Source: Thiolinea disciformis DSM 14473 (lineage in GTDB: Bacteria; Pseudomonadota; Gammaproteobacteria; Thiotrichales; Thiotrichaceae). From it: a DNA stretch of 64,000 nt. Where the stretch lies: NCBI RefSeq assembly GCF_000371925.1, contig NZ_AQVE01000001.1, positions 248,001 to 312,000 of the forward strand, given 5' to 3'. Below, piece by piece: positions 25,101 through 33,613 of the stretch (positions are counted from its first letter, which is position 1; each line of letters starts with the position of its first letter). The translations under genes were made by a program, and so were the position numbers. The notes below the pieces were generated by a model. That model was not told where the DNA came from, searched no databases, and worked only from the letters and a program-made list of their open reading frames with translations.

Positions 25101-25834
25101 ATGGCAAGCACGTTAAGCAAGAAACAATGGTCTGAAATTCTTCGCAATACAGAATTAACCCATGAAATGGACTTAGCTATTTTTCAAATTTTGTACTCGT
25201 CTAATGAGTATAAGGCTTATGCTAGTCAAATAGGTATTTTGTTGGGTTATCAAGGTACCCACCCTCATGCCCCTTTAAATTCGGAGATTGGCAGGTATGC
25301 AAAACGTATCGCTAGATTTTACGATATTCAACTGACACAACGCAGCTCAAAAAGGTATAAATACTGGGATTTGTTTTTCAATGGCTGGGAAGAGGGGCGT
25401 TTTTTTGTATGGCAATTAAAGCCAGAGCTTGTAGATGCATTAGTAGATTGCCACTTAACAGGCGAGCAACCTTATGCTGAAGAATTAGTTTTTGATCCAG
25501 AAACAGAGTTTTATGAGGGTGCAAAAAAACCATCATCGTTAACGCTTATGAAAGAAATATAAAAGCCCGTAAACAATGCATTGCTTACTGGGGTAAGCGG
25601 TGCTCGGTCTGTGAGTTTGAATTTTCTAAAGTTTATGGCGCTATTGGTGATGGTTTTATGCATGTGCACCATTTAGTGCCCGTGGCATATATTGGTGAAC
25701 ACTATCAAGTTGATCCTATCAATGATCTCAGGCCAGTTTGCCCTAATTGCCATGCGATGTTGCATACTGCTAATCCACCATTAGAAATAGGGCAGCTAAA
25801 AGCGTTGCTTCGATCCAATAACGCCAATATCTAA
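25101..25834 (+). pseudogene. HNH restriction-type endonuclease split at an A7 slippery tract
   Basis: The first frame (25101-25562) gives 153 residues with a restriction-enzyme-like N-terminal region. At 25523-25529 lies A_AAA_AAA in the zero frame. Slipping back one base there continues as TIIVNAYERNIKARKQC, then CSVCEF and the HNH core (HVHHLVPVAYIG, INDLRPVCPNCHAMLH), ending at 25834. The joined product is 244 residues, as expected for McrA-like HNH endonucleases. Without slippage the whole nuclease domain is lost. It may be a real mutation, programmed or phase-variable frameshifting, or a base-calling error in the A tract. A Uma2 nuclease gene follows. Confidence 0.8.
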
Positions 25835-25894
25835 GATTTGTGTAAGGTCTTGACTGCATGTTAAAAGAAACCTTTATAACGGGAGTACTCAATT

Positions 25895-26455
25895 GTGGAA
25901 GCTCAGCGCTTAAAAACCGTTGCCAATCTACTTGAATTGCATGAAGAACGTATTGAGCTAATCCATGGTGAGATAGTAAAACGCCCCATGGCGCGTTCTG
26001 AGCACGCTTTAGTTCAATCAGGATTATCTGACGAAATCCTGCCTTTCAAACGCCGCTCAGATGAAGGTGGTTGGTGGGTCATGACCGAAATCAGTGTGCG
26101 CTATAATGAACATCACGCGCCCACTCACGATTTAGCAGGGTGGTGTAAAGAGCGCCATCCAAAACGCCCGCAAGGTGTAATGGAGTTGTTGCCAGATTGG
26201 GTGTGCGAAATTACCTCCCCAGGGCATGAGCGCAAAGATATTTTCACTCAATTTATGGCTTTACAACGTTATGGTGTGCCCTTTTATTGGATTATCTCAC
26301 CTGAAGATCGCACCCTGATTGCTTATCAACTAGTGGGTGAGCATTATCATGTGGTGTTTTCTGCCGAATACCGCGATGTACAAGCGGCTAAAGTGCGTAT
26401 TCCCCCGTTTGCTGAAGCTGAAATTGATTTGAGTATTATTTTTGGTGACGCATAG
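25895..26455 (+). CDS. Uma2-family putative endonuclease
   Basis: A 186-residue protein of the Uma2 (DUF820) family with a PD-(D/E)XK nuclease-like fold: IELIHGEIVKRP, then HDLAGW, PDWVCEITSPGHERKD and YGVPFYWIISPEDRTL follow the usual order. It starts with GTG at 25895, preceded by GGGAG. Uma2 genes multiply in cyanobacteria and large filamentous bacteria; their biological role is unsettled. It lies beside the HNH gene but is likely transcribed separately. Confidence 0.85.
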   Translation: MEAQRLKTVANLLELHEERIELIHGEIVKRPMARSEHALVQSGLSDEILPFKRRSDEGGWWVMTEISVRYNEHHAPTHDLAGWCKERHPKRPQGVMELLPDWVCEITSPGHERKDIFTQFMALQRYGVPFYWIISPEDRTLIAYQLVGEHYHVVFSAEYRDVQAAKVRIPPFAEAEIDLSIIFGDA

Positions 26456-26592
26456 ACAAAAATAGTGGTTTTTTACCCGAATTATGGCTATGTACTTGAT
26501 AATTTCCTGCTTACTTTAAGCTGGAAGATAAAGCTAGCACCAGCTACCGCAGCGCTTTGACTTTTCAGCGCAAACTCTGCAAAGTTGACAAA

Positions 26593-26611
26593 AAGCACCG
26601 TATAAGTGCTT
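26593..26611 (+). promoter_or_regulatory. Leader hairpin of the lysine catabolism operon
   Basis: AAGCAC (26593-26598) pairs with GTGCTT (26606-26611), ending 6 nt before the AGGAGG ribosome binding site at 26617. It could affect translation initiation. It bears no resemblance to the lysine riboswitch, which is far larger. Confidence 0.3.
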
Positions 26612-26632
26612 CAACTAGGAGGAAGTATAACA

Positions 26633-27712
26633 ATGACATTTAATCGCATCGCTGTTCTCGGTCTGGGTAAAGTGGGTGCTCTTGCCGCTCAATTACTGCA
26701 CGATACGGGTTTTCAAGTCACCGGTATCGATAGCCAAGCGTTTGAACCAAAAACGTTCAAGACCCAAGTGGCAAATTTATCCGATCTTGCTAGTCTGCAA
26801 ACCACCCTAACCCCTTATCAAGCTGTACTCTCATGTTTGCCTTATCACCTCAATAAAGCTATTGCCAAGGTTGCGCATGATCTTGGTATGCACTACTTTG
26901 ATCTGACCGAAGATGTGCCTACTACTCAAGCGATTATTGAGTTGAGCAAAACCTCTAAAGGTTTAATGGCGCCTCAATGTGGGCTTGCACCGGGTTTTAT
27001 TGGGATTGTGGGGGCACACTTGGTAAACCAGTTTGATAAAGTGCGCTCATTACGTTTGCGGGTTGGTGCTTTACCACAAAATCCAACGGGACTGTTAGGG
27101 TATGCTTTCAATTGGTCGCCAGAAGGGGTGGTAAATGAGTATCTCAATGATTGTGAGGTGATTGAGGGCGGGCAGCATAAATGGGTGTCAGCAATGGAGT
27201 GGCTGGAAACGATTTATATTCACGGGATTAAGTTAGAGGCGTTCACCACCTCGGGTGGTTTAGGTACGATGTGCGAAACCTATTTAGGCAAAATTGATAA
27301 TCTCGATTACAAAACCATGCGTTATCCGGGGCATGTACAGTTGATGAATTTCTTTTTTCATGAGCTTTTGATGCGTGAGCGGCGCGAGGAAGCGGGGCAG
27401 ATTCTTACGAATGCGAAACCACCTGTGGCGGATGATGTGGTCTATGTCCATGCGGCTGCGGAAGGTTGGCAACATGGGCGTTTGGGGCGCAAAGAATTGG
27501 TACGCGCTTATTATCCTGTAGAGGTCAATGCTGTTATGCGCACCGCGATTGCGTGGACGACTTCGGCCTCTGCCTGTGCAGTGATTGAATTAGTGAGCCA
27601 AGGCTTATTGCCGCAACAGGGCTTTTTAAAACAAGAAGACATTCCACTGGATTTATTGCTTAAAACGCGTAATGGTTCGCTGTATAACCGATTTGAAACG
27701 CAAGGAGCTTGA
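26633..27712 (+). CDS. Saccharopine dehydrogenase (glutamate-forming type)
   Basis: About 359 residues from the ATG at 26633, chosen because AGGAGGAAG lies just upstream. The N-terminal Rossmann domain has VLGLGKVGALAAQLL; the segment CGLAPGFIGIVGAHL and the C-terminal dimerisation/catalytic domain are typical of the LYS9 branch. The enzyme would split saccharopine to glutamate and aminoadipate semialdehyde. The next gene, 3 bp on, is an ALDH7-type dehydrogenase that oxidises that semialdehyde, so the pair points to lysine degradation. The partner lysine-ketoglutarate reductase is not in the window. Confidence 0.85.
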   Translation: MTFNRIAVLGLGKVGALAAQLLHDTGFQVTGIDSQAFEPKTFKTQVANLSDLASLQTTLTPYQAVLSCLPYHLNKAIAKVAHDLGMHYFDLTEDVPTTQAIIELSKTSKGLMAPQCGLAPGFIGIVGAHLVNQFDKVRSLRLRVGALPQNPTGLLGYAFNWSPEGVVNEYLNDCEVIEGGQHKWVSAMEWLETIYIHGIKLEAFTTSGGLGTMCETYLGKIDNLDYKTMRYPGHVQLMNFFFHELLMRERREEAGQILTNAKPPVADDVVYVHAAAEGWQHGRLGRKELVRAYYPVEVNAVMRTAIAWTTSASACAVIELVSQGLLPQQGFLKQEDIPLDLLLKTRNGSLYNRFETQGA

Positions 27713-27715
27713 AAC

Positions 27716-29209
27716 ATGCCTTATCAAGATATTTTGGGCGTATTTGATTTGCAGCAGTTTAATAAAGCCAATGGCAGCTTGAGTGTGCGTACCCCTGTCG
27801 ATGGCTCAGAATTAGCCAAGCTGCAAGAAACCCCTGAAGCAAATATGGCGCAAATAATAGCCCATGCGGAGCAAGCCTTTTTAGCATGGCGTTCCATTCC
27901 GGCTCCACGACGGGGTGAATTAGTACGTTTATTAGGTGAAGAATTACGTGCTGCCAAGCAAGAACTGGGGCGTTTAGTATCTCTGGAAGCGGGCAAGATA
28001 CTCTCCGAAGGTTTGGGCGAAGTTCAGGAAATGATCGATATTTGCGATCTTGCCGTAGGACAATCGCGCCAATTATTTGGGCTCACCATCGCCTCAGAGC
28101 GCCCCGGCCATCGCATGATGGAAACGTGGCAACCTTTGGGGGTGGTCGGTGTGATTACCGCATTCAATTTCCCCGTCGCAGTGTGGGCGTGGAATAGCGC
28201 GCTCGCCTTGATTTGCGGTAATGCAGTTATTTGGAAGCCGTCCGAAAAAACGCCATTGACCGCTTTAGCAACGCATGAAATTGCCAAGCGTGCCTTAAAA
28301 CGGTTTGGTGATGCGCCTGAACATTTATTGCAAGTCGTTATTGGTGGCGCGAGTTTGGGCAATGCTTTGGTGGAATCGCCTAAAGTAGCATTGATCTCAG
28401 CAACTGGTTCAACACGCATGGGACGCGCCATTGCCCCCAAAGTTGCAGCACGTTTCGGCAAATGTTTGCTGGAGTTGGGCGGCAATAATGCCATGATTGT
28501 TGCACCGAGTGCGGATTTAGATTTGGCAGTACGCGCAATTACGTTCTCGGCGATTGGTACTTGTGGGCAGCGCTGTACCAGCCTAAGACGTTTGATTGTG
28601 CACGAATCGATTGCTGATCAATTGCTTCCTAAATTATTGAACGCTTACAAGTCTGTCCCGATTGGCAGTCCTTTGGAGCAAGGCACTTTAGTCGGCCCCC
28701 TCATTGATCAAGCGGCACTTCAAGCCATGCAACATGCTCTCGAAAATGCTAAAGCCCAAGGTGGTACAGTTCACGGTGGTGAGTTGGTGGACGGGGTAAA
28801 AGGTGGTGCTTATGTGAAACCGGCCTTAGTCGAAATGCCAGTGCAAACCGCCGTGGTGCAAGAAGAAACCTTCGCGCCTATCTTATACGTGTTGCGCTAT
28901 AAAACACTGGATGAAGCTATCGCTCTGCAAAATAATGTCCCTCAAGGCTTATCTTCCTGCATCTTCACCAACGATGTGCGCGAAGCGGAAACCTTTGTAT
29001 CGGTTACCGGTTCCGATTGCGGTATCGCCAATGTGAATATCGGCCCATCTGGTGCAGAAATCGGCGGGGCGTTTGGCGGCGAAAAAGAAACGGGTGGTGG
29101 ACGTGAATCTGGCTCGGATGCGTGGAAAGCGTACATGCGTAGACAAACAAGTACCGTGAATTATTCACGCAGTTTGCCGCTGGCTCAGGGTGTGAGATTT
29201 GATATTTGA
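27716..29209 (+). CDS. ALDH7-type aminoadipate semialdehyde dehydrogenase
   Basis: A 497-residue NAD(P)-dependent aldehyde dehydrogenase of the ALDH7/AmaB group. ITAFNFPVAVWAWNSALALICGN, ATGSTRMG, LELGGNNAM and the catalytic cysteine in GQRCTSLRR are present; the asparagine pair in GGNNA and the alanine/tryptophan-rich segment separate ALDH7 from succinate-semialdehyde types. It follows the saccharopine dehydrogenase gene by 3 bp. The likely step is alpha-aminoadipate semialdehyde (or piperideine-6-carboxylate) to alpha-aminoadipate. A perfect terminator follows. Confidence 0.9.
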   Translation: MPYQDILGVFDLQQFNKANGSLSVRTPVDGSELAKLQETPEANMAQIIAHAEQAFLAWRSIPAPRRGELVRLLGEELRAAKQELGRLVSLEAGKILSEGLGEVQEMIDICDLAVGQSRQLFGLTIASERPGHRMMETWQPLGVVGVITAFNFPVAVWAWNSALALICGNAVIWKPSEKTPLTALATHEIAKRALKRFGDAPEHLLQVVIGGASLGNALVESPKVALISATGSTRMGRAIAPKVAARFGKCLLELGGNNAMIVAPSADLDLAVRAITFSAIGTCGQRCTSLRRLIVHESIADQLLPKLLNAYKSVPIGSPLEQGTLVGPLIDQAALQAMQHALENAKAQGGTVHGGELVDGVKGGAYVKPALVEMPVQTAVVQEETFAPILYVLRYKTLDEAIALQNNVPQGLSSCIFTNDVREAETFVSVTGSDCGIANVNIGPSGAEIGGAFGGEKETGGGRESGSDAWKAYMRRQTSTVNYSRSLPLAQGVRFDI

Positions 29210-29237
29210 AAGCTGTAATTAGCTGAATAAAGATACC

Positions 29238-29265
29238 AGTCGGTAAGTATACTTACCGACTTTTT
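29238..29265 (+). terminator. Rho-independent terminator of the lysine operon
   Basis: AGTCGGTAAG (29238-29247) and CTTACCGACT (29252-29261), a perfect 10-bp stem with a TATA loop, followed by TTTTT. It lies 28 bp past the ALDH stop. Confidence 0.9.
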
Positions 29266-29311
29266 AAATACAGGAGTAAGATGCATGACTTTAAGGTTTT
29301 TTAAAATTTAG

Positions 29312-29837
29312 ATGGAAAGGCTCTTCAAGTTAAGTAAAAAATTCTCTTTTAGGCTTATTGCGTGGATCGTTTTCCTATTATTTTTCACGCAGTATGTAGA
29401 TACTATCCTCGCATTTATCGGCTTGCTTGCCGCTGTCTATATTCTAGTGCATTTGTTCAAGTTGTTTATTGTAAATAACAAAGATCTAAAAGTCGATGAT
29501 TCGAAATCTGAGTTCGAAATCAATAGATTAAAAAATTTAAAATTTCGTTATTTGATGGCTTGTGTCGGTTTAGAGCTTCTCTTGTTATCTTTGAGTTTTT
29601 ATACTATTCTGCAAAAAGAATATTTTATGCTGGGAGCTTTATTAGGTATTTTGCTTATATTAATCTATTTTTTTTAGTTGCACTTTATCTATTTGTCCAA
29701 GATGCTCACAGTTCTTTTTTGAAAGAAAATCAGCTCCTTTTTTTATGAGTGGCTTTAGACGATCCAAGTCATATCATCATTTTCTGCAAGCTGACATCCA
29801 TCAATGTGGCCATTGTGGCTTATCATGGAAAAATTAA
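29312..29837 (+). pseudogene. Membrane protein with C-terminal zinc ribbon, frameshifted at T8
   Basis: The first frame (29312-29677) encodes 121 residues with about four hydrophobic segments (around 12-30, 32-55, 78-98, 102-121) and stops in a T8 tract at 29668-29675. Skipping one T continues into SCTLSICPRCSQFFFERK and on to QCGHCGLSWKN, ending at 29837. The two CxxC pairs about 40 residues apart form a plausible zinc ribbon. The joined protein would be 174 residues. AT content is higher than in neighbouring genes and no clear ribosome binding site is seen. Function unknown. Confidence 0.6.
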
Positions 29838-29899
29838 AGTTCAATCATATATAGTAAATTCTGCTAATTAAGCTACCCTATAATACTGATCAATCCTCG

Positions 29900-29984
29900 G
29901 TCATGATTTGAGGGAGTTGAAAACGCTTTGACGGAGCTCTATATTTAAAGGCTGGACATGATTTAGAGGAGGTGAAAAGGCGTT
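29900..29984. repeat. Imperfect direct repeat, 55-bp offset
   Basis: CATGATTTGAGGGAGTTGAA (from 29902) and CATGATTTAGAGGAGGTGAA (from 29957) agree at about 22 of 28 positions when extended through the following AAAA. Both read HDL.E.K when translated, so a coding segment was probably duplicated in a gene now decayed. Confidence 0.5.
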
Positions 29985-30095
29985 GTTCGATAAAAATGCT
30001 AATGCGGTTTTGATGACTTAATGGCTTTAATGGGGGCAATGGCTCAGCGTTACGGCGAAGAACATGTTCGGCTAGTGGTTTGGTTTGATAATTAA
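29945..30095 (+). pseudogene. Decayed 3' gene fragment of unknown family
   Basis: Pieces in three frames line up as one C-terminus: HDLEEVK, then KALFDKNANAVLMT, then LMALMGAMAQRYGEEHVRL and VVWFDN with a stop at 30093-30095. Joining them needs two single-base changes, near 29977 and 30017. The stop overlaps the stop of the convergent AAA/PD-(D/E)XK gene. No family is recognised. Confidence 0.45.
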
Positions 30096-31639
30096 CCTTG
30101 CTCTACCACAAAGCCTACTATATTCCGATCCTGCTTACTAAACTCTACACCAATTAGATGAATCGGCTGATTTAAAGCACGATATTTATCGGCATAACGT
30201 TTGTCATGGATTTGTTGTAAGGCTGCACCTGTGGGTTTTTCATCAACGGCTTTAAATTCAAATAAGTACACTTGTCCATTAAATCTTAATGCCATATCGA
30301 GGCGACCATGATTAGAGGCATCTTCAATAATGACATCTAAACCTAAGGCTGCAAAGTAGGAATAAAATACACTGGCATAATAGCCTTCATAGTTTTGAAT
30401 ATCATTACTACTATACCAGTTATAAGGAATGCTGGCGTAAAACGAGTGAAAGAGTTGTCGCAAACCATCAAAGTTATTGACTAATAGTAAGCGATAGAGT
30501 TGGGCGCTATTCACAACTTGTTTAGACGCATCTTTTACGAGAGCTTGCAGTATACTTTCATTTAAACTTTGACGTACCTCTTGATTAGGGTATCCTAAAG
30601 TAAAAAACTCTTGCCCTGCTAAGTTTTCATAATGATGAATGGTTAAATACCCTGTTTGAAATAATAGGGCTTCTGTTGCAATATCCTCTACGTCAAAACT
30701 AGATAAAAGAGCTGAGTTGGCAATCATTTTGTCTAGTGCTAGACTTGTTACTTTTCGTTTTACTAGTAGGTTAATCAAGAAGGTAGGCGTGCCTGTTTCA
30801 AACCAGTAGTTTTTAAAGTGACGTTGTCTAAATAGTAGCAATATATCAAACGGATTATAAACACCTTCACCTAGCCAATTATAACCATTGTACCATTGCT
30901 TTATTTGCTCACGATCAAGGTCAATTAATTCAGGCGCAAATATAGTATCAATATCATAATCTGTATAACCGCAAATAGAACTATAATGAGGGTCTAAAGT
31001 AAGATCATATAGATTATTTAAACCAGAAAATAAGCTGACTTTAGAAAACTTACTAACTCCAGTTAGGAAGCTAAACTTAATATAAGGATCGTAATCCTTG
31101 ATAGTGGCGTAGAAGCTGCGTAGTGCGTCACGATTAGCTCTTGCTAAATCGGGCTTATCTAAAGCATCTAAAATCGGCTTATCATATTCATCAATTAATA
31201 TAATTATCGGTAATTGCGTTACTTTGTAAATTTCAGCTATTAAATAAGCAAAGCGACCACCAATATCAGGTACTCTTTTAGTTATACCCCATTTATCTTC
31301 CAGTAAAAGTAATTGGGTATTTAGCGAGTTTTCCAAACCCTCAGTATCCGTAAATTTCCCACTCCCGAAGCTAAAACGTAGTACGGGATATTTAACTGAC
31401 CAATCCCATTGATTTTGTGCGGCTAAGCCTTGAAATAGTGACTCGTTGCCTTCAAACAGCTCTTTTAACGTGTCTAGGAATAGACTTTTACCAAAACGAC
31501 GCGGACGTGAGAGAAAGTAGTGTTTGCCATGATTGATCAAGTCTAATGCTAGTGCGGTTTTATCGACATAGTAATGATTATCCACGCGAATTTCGCGGAA
31601 GGTCTGGATGCCAATGGGTAGTTTTTTGCGCTGCGTCAT
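30092..31639 (-). CDS. AAA-ATPase-like / PD-(D/E)XK nuclease family protein
   Basis: A 515-residue protein with an N-terminal AAA-ATPase-like domain (about 1-290: GIQTFREIR, P-loop-like SRPRRFGKSLFLDTL, Walker B ILIDEYDKPI) and a C-terminal DUF1703-type PD-(D/E)XK domain (about 400-510: GRLDMALRFNGQVYLFEFK has the D...ExK pattern). This architecture is common, often in many copies, in Bacteroidetes, clostridia and large sulfur bacteria; its role is unsettled (mobile or defence associated). It stands alone between gene debris and the hydrogenase operon. Confidence 0.9.
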   Translation of the reverse strand: MTQRKKLPIGIQTFREIRVDNHYYVDKTALALDLINHGKHYFLSRPRRFGKSLFLDTLKELFEGNESLFQGLAAQNQWDWSVKYPVLRFSFGSGKFTDTEGLENSLNTQLLLLEDKWGITKRVPDIGGRFAYLIAEIYKVTQLPIIILIDEYDKPILDALDKPDLARANRDALRSFYATIKDYDPYIKFSFLTGVSKFSKVSLFSGLNNLYDLTLDPHYSSICGYTDYDIDTIFAPELIDLDREQIKQWYNGYNWLGEGVYNPFDILLLFRQRHFKNYWFETGTPTFLINLLVKRKVTSLALDKMIANSALLSSFDVEDIATEALLFQTGYLTIHHYENLAGQEFFTLGYPNQEVRQSLNESILQALVKDASKQVVNSAQLYRLLLVNNFDGLRQLFHSFYASIPYNWYSSNDIQNYEGYYASVFYSYFAALGLDVIIEDASNHGRLDMALRFNGQVYLFEFKAVDEKPTGAALQQIHDKRYADKYRALNQPIHLIGVEFSKQDRNIVGFVVEQG

Positions 31640-31689
31640 GGAGTACGACTCGTTTCTGAGGTTAGGTTTGAGTATATCATGGGTTAGGG

Positions 31690-32160
31690 CTACTGGATTC
31701 GGTAAACCTCTTTCACCTGATTAAACGCTTCACCCAAATTTTTCATAGCTCCCTCACTCAACCCCGCCCCCAACTCAAACGCATACCCCCGAATCCTCAA
31801 CAGATACGCAGGTGGGGCTTCACATTGATACACTTCCTGATAAGCATGTAACAACGCCGCAGGTGTCATCGCGTGGCTGGTGTAGCTGCAATCCTGTTGT
31901 GCTGTTAAAGGCTCAAACACATAAGGTTCAGCGCAACTGACATCCGCATCGATGAAAATGATTTTTTCACGCCCGACTAAATCGGTGATGTGTTCGACTT
32001 GCAGTTGCATGTCGGTGAGGCACTCGACATGGGGTAACGGTTTGGCATTCATGGCTTCGATGAAGAGATAGCCCAGAGCGTCGTCGCCGCGCCCTGGGTT
32101 GCCATAGCCGAACAGTAGAATCGGGGCTGGCTTAATCAAATGTGCATCCAATAGTACCAT
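31690..32160 (-). CDS. hoxW: Hydrogenase maturation protease (HoxW-like)
   Basis: About 156 residues. It removes the C-terminal extension of the large hydrogenase subunit after nickel insertion. FGYGNPGRGDDALG carries the nickel-sensing acidic residue of HyaD/HycI-type proteases, and IFIDADVSC the second acidic site. The ATG at 32160 is preferred over the in-frame GTG at 32166. It overlaps the 3' end of hoxH by about 29 bp and ends the hox operon, so it most likely processes HoxH. Confidence 0.88.
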   Translation of the reverse strand: MVLLDAHLIKPAPILLFGYGNPGRGDDALGYLFIEAMNAKPLPHVECLTDMQLQVEHITDLVGREKIIFIDADVSCAEPYVFEPLTAQQDCSYTSHAMTPAALLHAYQEVYQCEAPPAYLLRIRGYAFELGAGLSEGAMKNLGEAFNQVKEVYRIQ

Positions 32161-33604
32161 TGGCACTTTTGCTTAAGGAACTGATCACGTCGCCCTGTGC
32201 ATTGTGCAATTCCACTTGCAGCGGCATTTTGCCCAACGCGTGTGTGGCACACGATAAACAGGGGTCATAAGCACGAATCGCCACCTCTAAATGATTGAGC
32301 AAACCTTCAGTGATCTCTTGCCCCTCCAAGTACTGATTCGCCACCGAACGTACCGACTCATTCATTGCCTGATTATTACTAGTGGTGGAGACAATCAGAT
32401 TAGCTTTTTCAATCAAGCCTTGTTCGTCAATTTGATAATGATGGAACAACGTACCACGTGGTGCTTCAATCACACCAATACCTTCACGCCGCGCCGTGCC
32501 TTTTACTACTAAATCCGTACCCATAATGTCAGGGTCATGTAACAGTTCCTCAATCGCTTCGGCACAGTGCAACATTTCAATCATACGCGCCCAGTGATAA
32601 GCCAGCGTGTCATGCACATAGCCACCATGAGCAAAGGCTCGAAACTTCTGGCGTGCGGCTTCGGCTTTAGGGGTAGTAATGAAATCAGCTAAATTGACCC
32701 GTGCTAACGGCCCTACCCGATACCAGCCGTTTTCCCTACCCAAGCTAGTTAAGTACGGGAATTTCATATACGACCAGTTGCGCACTTCTTCACGTAGCAA
32801 TTGCGTGTAATTCGTATAATCAAACTGATCAATAATGGCTGAACCATCGGCGTGACGCGCCCGCAAACCGCCGTGATACAGCTCCATTTCACCTTGCTTG
32901 CCGACCATACCTAAATAACTGGTCGTGAGGGTGGCAAAGCCATGATTTTCAGGGTGTTGCAAGTGAATCTGTTCGTTTAAATCGACCGCATCCTGTGACC
33001 ATTGAATAATATCTTTAATATCGACCAATAAGGCTTTGCGTTCCTCATCGCTCAACGACTTATTCATACCCCCTGGTACGGTTGCAGCACCGTGAATACG
33101 TTTACCTGCAATCGCGGCAATCACTTGTTGCCCATACTTGCGCAGCTTCACGCCTTTTAAGCCAATATCGGGATAATCTTCCAGTACACCCACAATATTA
33201 CGATGCGCGAGATTAGAGCTAAAACCGAACAATAAATCCGGTGAAGACAAGTGGAAGAAATGCAAAGCATGTGATTGCAACACTTGTCCAAAATGCAATA
33301 AACGACGCAATTTATGGGTTGTGGGCGTGACACTTTCTGGGTCAACACCGACCAATTGATCAACGGCTTTCGCTGCGGCTAAGTGATGCGAAACAGGGCA
33401 AATCCCGCATAAACGCTGTACGAAATAAGGGACTTCAGTAAAGGGACGACCTTGAATGAATTTTTCAAAACCGCGAAATTCGACAATGTGCAAACGTGCT
33501 TCTTGCACATGATTATCTTGATCCATCAATAAAGTGATTTTGCCGTGACCTTCTACCCGCGAAATCGGGTCTATGGCAATACGGCGTAAGTGCTTGTCTG
33601 ACAT
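32132..33604 (-). CDS. hoxH: NAD-reducing hydrogenase large subunit
   Basis: A 490-residue [NiFe] large subunit. Nickel ligands are in RLCGICPVSHH (N-terminal pair) and DPCLSCATH (C-terminal pair); about 35 residues follow the final histidine and would be cut off by HoxW. The active site oxidises H2 and passes electrons through HoxY to the diaphorase HoxFU. Nine bases separate it from hoxY. Confidence 0.94.
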   Translation of the reverse strand: MSDKHLRRIAIDPISRVEGHGKITLLMDQDNHVQEARLHIVEFRGFEKFIQGRPFTEVPYFVQRLCGICPVSHHLAAAKAVDQLVGVDPESVTPTTHKLRRLLHFGQVLQSHALHFFHLSSPDLLFGFSSNLAHRNIVGVLEDYPDIGLKGVKLRKYGQQVIAAIAGKRIHGAATVPGGMNKSLSDEERKALLVDIKDIIQWSQDAVDLNEQIHLQHPENHGFATLTTSYLGMVGKQGEMELYHGGLRARHADGSAIIDQFDYTNYTQLLREEVRNWSYMKFPYLTSLGRENGWYRVGPLARVNLADFITTPKAEAARQKFRAFAHGGYVHDTLAYHWARMIEMLHCAEAIEELLHDPDIMGTDLVVKGTARREGIGVIEAPRGTLFHHYQIDEQGLIEKANLIVSTTSNNQAMNESVRSVANQYLEGQEITEGLLNHLEVAIRAYDPCLSCATHALGKMPLQVELHNAQGDVISSLSKSANGTIGCTFD

Positions 33605-33613
33605 AGTAATTCC

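Noticed and set aside
26520-26632. Lysine riboswitch before the saccharopine/ALDH operon
   Set aside because: The leader is too short and has only one small hairpin; none of the large conserved helices is present.
28024-28494. Long open frame antisense to the ALDH7 gene
   Set aside because: Shadow of a clearly coding gene; no recognisable domain or start signal.
29560-29748. Alternative frame through the T8 tract giving a further hydrophobic tail
   Set aside because: It ends in low-complexity hydrophobic text, whereas the other frame yields two well-spaced CxxC pairs.
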